Assembly: GCA_964654695.1 (NCBI GenBank)
Contig: CAZZKJ010000009.1
Location: 1-62,354, forward strand
DNA from: CAZZKJ01 sp964654695
GTDB taxonomy: Bacteria; Krumholzibacteriota; Krumholzibacteriia; WVZY01
Direction: 5' to 3'
Length of the DNA stretch: 62,354 nt
The notes under the pieces were generated by a model that ran no database searches, had not been told where the DNA came from, and worked only from the letters and a program-made list of their open reading frames with translations. Shown piece after piece: positions 14,954 to 23,300 of this stretch. The position numbers and the translations under genes are program-made. Position 1 is the stretch's first letter; the number at the start of each line of letters is the position of its first letter.

Positions 14954-17107
14954 TCAAATCATGCCCGCTCTTTTTCTGGCTATCCATTCGATACTCAGCA
15001 GCAGCAGAACCAATACAAATATCGCGGCACTGGTGCGATATCGCAATTCACTTTGAACGGTGCTGCGCCGTTCATATAGAGGAAGCTCGCCGGTCACCTC
15101 GCGCATACCCGATGCGTCCGCATAGGCTCCACCGGTGGCGGCGGCGATTGCGGCCAGGTTTTCCATGTCTTGAGCAGTGCTGCGAAATTCAACGGATATT
15201 TCGGATACGGTTATCTCGGCTGGGGTCGAGAGCAGTTCGCCTCCGGCCAGAAGTGCTTTGCCTCTAATTTTGTATACGCCCGGCGCCAGGGAAGGAAGCG
15301 ATGCCTTGAAAGCCGAGGTGCGTTCCCTCTCTCTTTTCAAACTGATCTCCTCGAGGGGCAGCTCTTCGCCGTTGCGTCCGTAACGGGAAACTTCCACGCT
15401 GACGGGTACACCGGCGACCGGCAGCATTTTGTCGTCGAAGACCTCCGCGCTGATATCAATCTTTTCGCCGGTCTGGAACACGTTTTTCTTGAAAACCAGC
15501 GAGAACCGGCCAGCAGATTCACCCCGAGAAATTATATCCAGCATCTTCAACATCAGCGTTTCGTAAACCCCGCTGCCATCAGTCAAGAAACGCCACCGCC
15601 ATATGGGGCCAGCAGCCAGGACTGCAGTCCTTCCCCTGCCCGCGTTCTTATAAGCCAGCGCGGGCACGCCGGTGTTTTTTACCTCAAGAAGCACTTGAGA
15701 TTTTTCCAGGGCCGTTATAGGTGCATAATAGCCCAAAAGCGGAGCTCTTTCCTGCCACTGAACCTGGGATAGGATCGGAATCATTCCCGAGATAATAAAG
15801 TCCGGCGATGTTTGTCTGCCCGGCACAACCGCCGTATATGAAAAATTGAACCTGGCCCCCGCACCCAGCCGCAGCGGCAGTATCTCCTGCATTTCCCGCC
15901 ATAAATCAGATCGATCAAAAAGCGAATGCCTCCCGGGGAAAACCATCAAGCCCTTTCCATCTTTTTCAACGAAGTCGATTACCGATTCTGCGGCTTTCTT
16001 ATCCAGAATTTTGTCATCAAAAGACAACAGGATGAGCGCATCATAGTCCTTCAAAATTGTCTCCAGTGAAGCAGATCTTTTTTCTTCCGGCTCCCTAAGA
16101 GCAAGGCCTCTTCCTCTTATTAAATCGAAAGAGTATGTTTTCTGATCTCGAAGCAGATCCGTGATAAAATGCAGATCCCATCCCGGAAACATATCAATAA
16201 TAAGAATCTTGACATCACTTTTAACGGCATCGATTACGATATCGCGGCGGTTGTTTTCAGGCTCCGTATCATTTTCATCAATATCCACGGTCAAAACCAT
16301 CCGCCTTCTACCGGGTTCGGGAACATCGATCATTATATCCCGAGCTATTTCGCCGCCGGCAGGATCGATTAGTATATTATCTTCGAACAAGACATTCCGG
16401 CCTTCTTTCAATTTAAGAATTGCGCGTTTGGATCTTTTTCCTTTGCCCTCGATCACTGCCCGCAAACGCGCGCGAGATGGTATGCGTACTATGGAATTAT
16501 AATCTACGGACTTGATGCGCACATCTTCGGGTTCATCCGTATCACCAAGCCCGATCGAGAATACCGGCACGTCGGGAAGATCGGTCCGCTTGATCGGCGA
16601 TCCGGTCTCGATACCGTCGGAGAAGAGTACAATCGCCCGAAGGTTGCGGCCTTCGAGTTTTCCGGCCGCGCTGAGAAGCGATCTGCGTATGTTGGTTCCC
16701 TGGCCATCGATTTGAGCGCTATCACCAAGCGATCCATAAAGATCATCTGCGAAAGAAAATTCGCGGATTTCCCCTCCTCTTGTTTCAACTTCTTGTTTGA
16801 GGCGCTGCGACAATTCCCTGGCGAGTTTAAATCTGCTCATACGCATCTCTTCATTCCATCTGCCGGAAGTAAGATTCATGCTGGTTGATTTGTCTATCAA
16901 AGATACTACAACAGGCTTTTCGATTATCTCATCATTGCGAACGCAGCGAGGATCCAAGACAAGAATTATCAGAAAGAGGAGAACGGCCGATCTTGCGACG
17001 GTAAGCGCGACCCTCAACCTGCCTGATATGGAAGGGATGGTATTGTGGTAGGCCCAGAATGCCGCGGCAAGGACCAGGATGGAAGCTCCTGCAATAAAAG
17101 CTGACAT
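14954..17107 (-). CDS. vWA-domain membrane protein with GATase1-like domain (717 aa)
   Basis: Inner-membrane protein with two N-terminal membrane segments (about 4-20 and 36-52) and one C-terminal segment (about 690-706). Between them a von Willebrand A domain begins at VVVSLIDKSTSM, where D72, S74 and S76 form the MIDAS metal site. An Ig-like part follows, and a segment starting VKILIIDMFPGWDL resembles the GATase1-like domain common in such proteins. The architecture matches vWA proteins often encoded near MoxR ATPases, but no MoxR, DUF58 or BatA/B-like gene is in the window. Role: likely periplasmic binding or assembly. GGGCGG precedes ATG 17107. Confidence 0.8.
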   Translation of the reverse strand: MSAFIAGASILVLAAAFWAYHNTIPSISGRLRVALTVARSAVLLFLIILVLDPRCVRNDEIIEKPVVVSLIDKSTSMNLTSGRWNEEMRMSRFKLARELSQRLKQEVETRGGEIREFSFADDLYGSLGDSAQIDGQGTNIRRSLLSAAGKLEGRNLRAIVLFSDGIETGSPIKRTDLPDVPVFSIGLGDTDEPEDVRIKSVDYNSIVRIPSRARLRAVIEGKGKRSKRAILKLKEGRNVLFEDNILIDPAGGEIARDIMIDVPEPGRRRMVLTVDIDENDTEPENNRRDIVIDAVKSDVKILIIDMFPGWDLHFITDLLRDQKTYSFDLIRGRGLALREPEEKRSASLETILKDYDALILLSFDDKILDKKAAESVIDFVEKDGKGLMVFPGRHSLFDRSDLWREMQEILPLRLGAGARFNFSYTAVVPGRQTSPDFIISGMIPILSQVQWQERAPLLGYYAPITALEKSQVLLEVKNTGVPALAYKNAGRGRTAVLAAGPIWRWRFLTDGSGVYETLMLKMLDIISRGESAGRFSLVFKKNVFQTGEKIDISAEVFDDKMLPVAGVPVSVEVSRYGRNGEELPLEEISLKRERERTSAFKASLPSLAPGVYKIRGKALLAGGELLSTPAEITVSEISVEFRSTAQDMENLAAIAAATGGAYADASGMREVTGELPLYERRSTVQSELRYRTSAAIFVLVLLLLSIEWIARKRAGMI

Positions 17108-17157
17108 TTTCCGCCCATTGAAGTATGCTTAGTTATCTTGAACCTTTGTGATCAGAT

Positions 17158-17199
17158 CAGGGCGCAAAACAGTAAGGAGCCCTGAAACGGCATGCAGGG
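17158..17199 (-). other. Two mutually exclusive hairpins between the STAS and vWA genes
   Basis: On the minus strand CCCTG (17199-17195) can pair with CAGGG (17184-17180), or that same CAGGG plus the next base can pair with GCCCTG at 17163-17158. The shared arm makes them alternative folds, as in attenuators. There is only a weak T-rich stretch after the first, so termination is uncertain. The rest of 17108-17252 shows an AT-rich stretch at about 17205-17220 and nothing else that I can name. Confidence 0.35.
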
Positions 17200-17252
17200 T
17201 AACAATAATATAATATTTTGCAGAGAAAAAGGGAAAAGAAGGAGGAGATCAA

Positions 17253-17657
17253 TTAGCTGGTAATACCGTCTTCCGAACGGTCTTTCGTGTGTATATCCGA
17301 TGAAAATGCATTTACGGCTTCTTCGGCCATCCTGTAAGAATCCAGAATAGATTGAAATTCCAGCAGCTGGAAAACTTCGTACACATCTGGAATCATGCCG
17401 GCAAGTTTCAAATCACCTCCGTGCGATCGAATATCCTTGATTTCTCCAATGAAAATACCCCACCCCGCCGAGCTGATATACGTAACGCCCCCAAGATCCA
17501 CTACGATCTTGTATTTGCCGTTTTCTAAAAGACCATAGAGAGCATTTTCCAATTCGCCTGCAGTAGTAGTATCCAAATATCCGCTTACTTTGAGAATTGT
17601 CACATTTTTATTCTCTTTTGCGGTTATAACGCTGACAACGATTCCTTGTACTGCCAT
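17253..17657 (-). CDS. STAS-domain protein, anti-sigma-factor-antagonist type (134 aa)
   Basis: A single STAS domain of the SpoIIAA/RsbV class. It is normally phosphorylated on a Ser by an HATPase kinase and dephosphorylated by a PP2C phosphatase, so switching partner. The phosphosite loop VTYISSAGWGIF aligns with DSSGLG of SpoIIAA and keeps the Ser pair and Gly. It is very like the STAS copies in the 1486-residue protein and the next STAS gene, so they arose by duplication. It is the last gene of the giant operon. Start ATG 17657 follows AAGGGAAAG. A short charged tail follows the domain. The partner is presumably the kinase/phosphatase encoded at 20301-24761. Confidence 0.9.
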   Translation of the reverse strand: MAVQGIVVSVITAKENKNVTILKVSGYLDTTTAGELENALYGLLENGKYKIVVDLGGVTYISSAGWGIFIGEIKDIRSHGGDLKLAGMIPDVYEVFQLLEFQSILDSYRMAEEAVNAFSSDIHTKDRSEDGITS

Positions 17658-17700
17658 GCTTTCCCTTGTTCGCCTTCAGTTTGAGTATGTTTGGATAACT

Positions 17701-18102
17701 CTATCTACCGGAAGGACTTTCCGGTTCGGCCGATGCGGTACTGCCGGCTGAATCAAATGCCTGGATTGCCTCTTCCTTTGATGAATACGGCTTCAAAATA
17801 TTGTTGAACTCCAGCAGTTCAAAGACTTCACGCACTTCGGGCATCATGGCGGCCAGCTTGATATCGCCTCCGTTATTCCGGATCCTTTTGATTTCACTTA
17901 TAAAAATCCCCCAACCAGCTGAACTAATGTAGGTTACATCGCTAAGATCCACGGCGATTTGATAGCAGCTGTCATTGATTATCCTCTCCAGAGCCTCTTC
18001 GAGCGTGGAAGCATTCGTGGTCTCAATGGTCCCCTTCAACGATATGAGGATTTTAGATTTACCGCCATCCAGTTTTTCTTCAGATATGATTAGCTTTTCC
18101 AT
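17701..18102 (-). CDS. STAS-domain protein, anti-sigma-factor-antagonist type (133 aa)
   Basis: A second free-standing STAS protein with the same phosphosite loop, VTYISSAGWGIF, and the same C-terminal helix VFELLEFNNILKPY. It ends in a Ser/Glu/Ala-rich tail. Its sequence is closer to its neighbour at 17253-17657 than to classical RsbV. It lies 43 nt upstream of that neighbour and 30 nt after the TPR gene. It should be a substrate of the HATPase/PP2C pair in the 1486-residue protein (inference). No sigma or anti-sigma gene is near, so the output may be a protein complex rather than transcription. Confidence 0.9.
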   Translation of the reverse strand: MEKLIISEEKLDGGKSKILISLKGTIETTNASTLEEALERIINDSCYQIAVDLSDVTYISSAGWGIFISEIKRIRNNGGDIKLAAMMPEVREVFELLEFNNILKPYSSKEEAIQAFDSAGSTASAEPESPSGR

Positions 18103-18132
18103 AGACTATCCCTACTCCCACGTTAGCAAAAG

Positions 18133-19251
18133 TCAGTCCAAAAGAGCTTTCAGCAGGAAATGTATGCCCTGCTTATCGTTGACCGCAAGTTTAAGATTCT
18201 TCTCCGCTTTCCTGAAATTCTTGTTAATTGCCAAGGCTTTTTTGAAAGAGCTGTTGGCTTTATCGATGAACAGTTTGCATTTTGCAGTATACAAAATGCC
18301 CAGATCGTTTTGCCGGTCCGCATATCCGGGATTTGACTCAAGATCCCTGGCGGTTTTTTCTATGTACCTGTCTATCTCTTCCTCCGTGATGTTTTCAGAA
18401 TTGAACTTCAAAATCAAATAGAGGTCAAGCGAAAGATTGCTGGTTGTAACCTTGGCATTCTCCTCTTTTATTCGGTTCAATAACTCATAAGCTTTATCGA
18501 ATTGCTCGATGGCAATTGCTTTTCGAGCTTCTTGAAAATCGGAGGTATCCAGCGAAGGTTTCAGCTGCAAAGTCATATCCAGTATTTTCTCCAATCTTTC
18601 CCTCAATCCGCGGGATAATTCAAAATTTTCTTTCTCCACGACGTTCAAGCATAACGCTATAGCCAGGTTCATGAATGCTTCCTGGTAATATTTATTGAGT
18701 TCTATGGCTTTTTCATAGGACTGCACCGCGTCACTACATTTTTTTATTCTCAGGTGTGTGCACCCCAGGTCGTTATAAAGATCAGGATACTTGGGAGAAA
18801 GCTCTATCCCTCTTTTAAAGGATTTGATGGCTTTTTCATGATCTCCCACGGCCCCCAGGCAGTTACCCAGAATAGAGAACGCCTTGGATTCCTGCACTCC
18901 AAGCTTTACGGCCCTAACGATCTCGGCCATGGCTTCCTTGAAAAGGTTTTGATGATATAGGGCTTCGCCGAGCTTGAGATGTGCGCGGGGATCTTCCATC
19001 TTTTTGAGCTTCTCACGGATTTCCAGGAGCGAATTGATGCGGCTCTTTCGTTCGTCGTGGCATTCCCTGACAAAACTTCTGATCTGCTCCGGAGACATCG
19101 CAGGATCATATTGTTCAACCTGTTTCGAAAGGAGTTCGCCTTCGTGAAACAGTGAGGTTATAACCGAACGCTGGGCGGGAACCAGGTTCGTCTGGATGTA
19201 ATACTTGCGTCCATGTGCTATAAGCTCGCTTCTGTGCTCAAAACTATCCAT
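18133..19251 (-). CDS. TPR-repeat protein (372 aa)
   Basis: Cytoplasmic (no signal peptide). Three TPRs fill about residues 88-190 (LGEALYHQNLFKEAM; LGNCLGAVGDHEKAI; LGCTHLRIKKCSDAV), with another near 300-350. The first 50 residues (GRKYYIQTNLVPAQRSVIT ... FHEGELLSK) form a small beta unit seen at the start of other TPR proteins. This is a scaffold for protein binding, probably of the STAS or ParA partners beside it. It starts 50 nt after the RHH-like gene and precedes two STAS genes. There are no enzymatic motifs. Confidence 0.85.
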   Translation of the reverse strand: MDSFEHRSELIAHGRKYYIQTNLVPAQRSVITSLFHEGELLSKQVEQYDPAMSPEQIRSFVRECHDERKSRINSLLEIREKLKKMEDPRAHLKLGEALYHQNLFKEAMAEIVRAVKLGVQESKAFSILGNCLGAVGDHEKAIKSFKRGIELSPKYPDLYNDLGCTHLRIKKCSDAVQSYEKAIELNKYYQEAFMNLAIALCLNVVEKENFELSRGLRERLEKILDMTLQLKPSLDTSDFQEARKAIAIEQFDKAYELLNRIKEENAKVTTSNLSLDLYLILKFNSENITEEEIDRYIEKTARDLESNPGYADRQNDLGILYTAKCKLFIDKANSSFKKALAINKNFRKAEKNLKLAVNDKQGIHFLLKALLD

Positions 19252-19301
19252 GAGATAATTTTTTTCCTCTATTGCTCGTGTTCTCGTTTATGCCTGCACT
19301 G

Positions 19302-19574
19302 TTAAATATCCTCAAGGGACAAAAGAGCTATTGCAATACGAATAAGCCGGCTTCTGGAAAAGCTGCCTTTTCCGCCGCTGGAGAGCTGCCTCCTTAAGGT
19401 ATCCAAGTGCTTTATATTAGATGCTGTCAGTTTTACCCTGACTTCCACTTCCTTCGTATCGGACTCAGCTTTCAGGGCTTTTCCGGTAATAAGTTTCTTA
19501 AGAGCTCTGGAAGGTTCCTTTTCAACAGGTTCTTTGAAAGGATCCCGCCCCAGAGATTTTTTCGGTTTAGGCAC
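19302..19574 (-). CDS. Small RHH-like partner of ParA (90 aa)
   Basis: The last 50 residues read as a ribbon-helix-helix-like unit: a beta strand (TKEVEVRVKLTA), then helices around NIKHLDTLRRQLSS and SFSRSRLIRIAIALL. The first 40 are basic and disordered. It overlaps parA by 8 bp. Small RHH proteins often replace ParB as the DNA-binding or ATPase-activating partner, and the basic N-terminal part could be the ParA-stimulating peptide. The RHH assignment is from pattern and not certain. Confidence 0.65.
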   Translation of the reverse strand: MPKPKKSLGRDPFKEPVEKEPSRALKKLITGKALKAESDTKEVEVRVKLTASNIKHLDTLRRQLSSGGKGSFSRSRLIRIAIALLSLEDI

Positions 19575-20304
19575 GATTCAGAAACTCCTCTGTGAACTTG
19601 TAATAATCAACTGCTCCGTGGGACATAGGAGAATATTCGAAAATGGTCCTGTTGAAACTCGGCGCTTCGCGCAGTGATATATTCGTGCGTATTACCGTTT
19701 CAAACATCATTTCGTTGAAATGCTCGTTCAATGTTTCGAGGACTTCCCGCGATAATTTCGTCCGTGTATCATAGAATGTCGGTAATATTCCCATAATAGT
19801 CGTTTGGTTATCAGACAGCATATTCACTTCGTCTATTATCTGCATCGTTTGGCTTGCACCGGCCTGGGCCAGGTAATCCATGCTGACAGGTATGATAACC
19901 TGGTCGGAATATACGATAGCATTGATATTAATAAGATTGATGGTCGGCGAGCAATCACAAATTACGATATCGCATCCCTTGACGTTCTTCAGGGCTTTCT
20001 CGAGCCGCTTTTCGCGGTTGGTTTGGCCGGACAGCACCATTTCTATTTCGGCCAGATCTCTTCCGCCCGAGTCGATTAAATAAAGATTCTTCCTGATTTC
20101 CATAACATCGACATCTCCATATTGGAGCAGGTCGCATAGGGTTTTATCGCCTTTCGCATCAAAAGCTATGGCAACATTGCGTTGGGCGTCGCAATCGATA
20201 ATAAGCACCTTCTTGCCACACAACGCCAAGCCATGCGCCAAGTTGATAGATGTAGTGGTTTTGCCGGTTCCACCCTTGGAAGTTATGATGGATATCTTTT
20301 TCAT
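19567..20304 (-). CDS. parA: ParA/MinD-family ATPase (245 aa)
   Basis: A deviant Walker ATPase that moves or positions cargo on the nucleoid or membrane. The N-terminus has KGGTGKTTTSINLA (deviant Walker A); LIIDCDAQRN is switch I and VICDCSPTINLININA is the Walker B region. No amphipathic C-terminal helix like MinD is obvious, so nucleoid binding is likelier. Its ATG overlaps the stop of the STAS/phosphatase gene by 4 bp (ATGA), so the two are translationally coupled. No parB or parS-like site is seen. Such orphan ParA proteins position pili, chemotaxis arrays or secretion systems. Here the likely cargo is the giant adhesin apparatus or the phosphatase (inference). Confidence 0.9.
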   Translation of the reverse strand: MKKISIITSKGGTGKTTTSINLAHGLALCGKKVLIIDCDAQRNVAIAFDAKGDKTLCDLLQYGDVDVMEIRKNLYLIDSGGRDLAEIEMVLSGQTNREKRLEKALKNVKGCDIVICDCSPTINLININAIVYSDQVIIPVSMDYLAQAGASQTMQIIDEVNMLSDNQTTIMGILPTFYDTRTKLSREVLETLNEHFNEMMFETVIRTNISLREAPSFNRTIFEYSPMSHGAVDYYKFTEEFLNRA

Positions 20305-23300
20305 GATTCTTCTGAATCTTCGGGCTTGCTTTTCTTGATCAATTTTCCTGCCTTTTTACGGAGTTTTTCCCCATAACTCTGCCAACCTATTATCCTCAAC
20401 TTGGCATCTACGCCGATCTTCTCATCCGGTTTTGCGCTGTCCACATCCACTTCGCCCCCTTCGGCGAGTGGAGATAACGGTTCATTCTTGAAAGGCTTCT
20501 CCTTATAGGACTTCTTTTCCGGCTCCCGGGGGCTTTCCACGCGTTCCACCGAACTCTCGGTCGGCGTATCCTCAGGAGCCGGCTTCGACTCTTGGGGCCA
20601 GAGGATAACATCTTCCTTTTCGGCGGCGGAGTTTTCTCCGGCACCATGCTCATCGGAGCCGCGCGTCGATTCGGTAAAAGCATTATCCAGGCCCAATATG
20701 TCATCAATCGACTGAATCTCGTCTTCCAATTCATCCGGTTCACCGGCGGAATCGGCAAGAGGAGATACCGCGGATTCGCTTTCACTGCTAAACTTGCTGG
20801 GTCCCGTTCGCGGCCCGGCTTTAATTCCGCCGTGTTGTCTCACGGATTCGAAATCAACGAGAGCTTCCCGTTCGGATGAAAATGCTTTGATAAATGAGTG
20901 AAATTCCAGGCAGCCGTAAACCTCGAAAAGAGATTGGTTCATGCAGCAAAGCGCCGTTCGTCCGCCGTAAATACTGCACTTCTCATAGTACTTGGCAAAG
21001 ATTCCCCAGCCCGAACTTGATATATATGTAGTATTCTTGAGATTGAAAAGCAGCAGAATGGGACGATTTTTGATATTCGCTGAGATTTCCAAATCCAACT
21101 GCTCTACGGTTGTGGCATCTATAGAACCCGACAGCCGGGCAATCAGAACATCGTCGCCGGCTTGATGCCAGGAAATAAACTTGCCTTGCGCATGAGGAGG
21201 CGAGGGTTCCCGCACGTTTTCTACTCCATCCGCAGTGAGATCATCTTGTACTATTTCCGGCGCATCTTCCATCCCCCCGGCGCCGGCCGGCGATTCAGGA
21301 TGAAAATGGGCGGTTTCGCGATGAGGTTCAGGTTGGGAGACACTGGAAAAATCCTCGATGGCATCCGCCAGAATATCAAATGACGATAAAACTATATTGA
21401 AACCAAGCATCGTAAAAATATAGTAAACATCGGGGTCCATTCCGAACAGCTTGATATCTCCTCCACCGCGCCTTACTTCACGCAGTCTTTCCGTGAATGC
21501 TCCCCAGCCGCCGCTGCTGACATATTCAACCTGCGACATATCGACTACAATCTTGAAGATCTTCTCGGAAATAATTTTTTCGAGTGAATTACGGAGAATT
21601 TCGGCACTCACCGTATCTATTATGCCTTTAAGGGATAGCACGGCTGCATCCCCTTTATCACCAACAGTCGCGGCTTCGATGCTCAGGCTTTCCCAGTCTA
21701 AGGCATAGCTCTCATCGGGGATAGAATCTTCGATGTCGCCGCCGATAAAGTCCGTCGGCGGCTCGGAACCGGCCGGTGCGGGGGGTTTGCTTGCTTTTAA
21801 AGCGAGTCTTTCTTCTGGGGATTTACTGAAATAGGCCACAGCCTCTTCGACCGTGTGCAGCGCCATCAGTATCTCCCCGAAACCGAGGAGTTCGAAAACG
21901 TCATAGACTTCGGCCGCCATACCGACCAGAACAACATCCCCTCCCTTCTCGCGAAGCTTCTTCACCTCGCCCGTGAAGATTCCCCATCCTCCACTGGATA
22001 TATACGAAACATCCGATAAATCAACGACGATTTTGTACGAGCCGGAAGCGATCACCTGTGATATGTTTCTCTCAAAGCTGGATGTCGAAACCGAATCCAG
22101 GTGCCCCTTGACATGAAGCACCGTAACACCGCCCTCGGCTTTTTCCATCGCGACTCCGGCATCTTCGAGCGCCTTGAAATCGATCAAATCATGTTCGAGG
22201 CTCTCGGGCGAACCGCGGCTCGTAGTCAAAGTTTCCTCCGACTCCGTAACCGCAGGGATATCTCCGCGGGACACTTCCTCGAGGAATTCCTCGACAATTC
22301 GCTTTCTGGTCGTCTTTTCGTCCGGCTTTTTTTCTTCATCCTGGGCGATGAGCTTGAATCTCTTCAAGTAATCCAATCTCAGTTCCTTGTTATTCAGATT
22401 GAGCCTTTTCAACTCATCGTACATGACTTTTTCCTTCAACATTTTGGAAGGTTCCCGGTCCTTATTCATTTCTTTCGTGATTCTCTTTGCGCCCATATCC
22501 GGATGCTCCCTGATAATCCTGAGCATCTCCTTTCTATCCTCGAGACTGACGCGCTTGAGCTCCAGATCTTTTCTAAGAACTTTATTTTTCAGTCCCCTCT
22601 CACCCATAAGTTCTAGTCGTTTCTTATACCTGTAATAAGTGGCGGGGGATACTTTCATCTTCGCACAGGCTTCATGAACGCTCAGACCCTCTACATCCAC
22701 CATATCAATCAACTTTTTCCTTATTCCGAATAAAACATCATCAGCGGTCAATTTCTCCTTTACGGCAACGATGGTGATATCATCATTTTGAGGATTGCCG
22801 CCTGTGAACTTCTTAATATCGCGCTCCAGATTTGCTATGAAATCTTCGGGGTGCTGATGCCCGTATTTTTTTATTACTTCCAAAAGGCGTTCTTCACCGT
22901 ATTGGTCTCGGGTTTCATTCATAGCCTCTGTTACGCCGTCGGTATAGATGATCAGCATGTCATCTTTTTTAAGTTTTATTTTCTCAACATTGATGGACTT
23001 TCTGAAAAGCGCCTGGTCCGGAAGATTAATACCGACAGGGAAACCCTTGGGATTGAGGAAATAAGTTTCGTTCGTTTCATACCTGTAAAGAATCATCGGA
23101 TTGTGACCGGCGCTGGCATAGCTGATAATTCGGTTCTTGGAATCAAGGATCACGTAAAACATCGTAACGAACATTCCTTTTTTCATGTCGTCCGTCACAA
23201 ACTCGTTCATTCTCGCCATAACATCGGATGCATTCTTGTTGCCCCTCGCTTCCATGCGCAGGGCTGTCCTGATCATGGTCATAACGAGCGAGCCCGGAAC

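Noticed and set aside
19302..20304. A plasmid or phage partition cassette
   Set aside because: The ParA gene overlaps the chromosomal-type signalling gene and no replication, toxin or phage gene is near. It is part of the operon.
22353..22751. A broken transposase inserted in the phosphatase gene
   Set aside because: The reading frame is intact from the phosphatase through to the STAS domains, and no DDE catalytic part or flanking repeats are present. It is a fused domain rather than an insertion.
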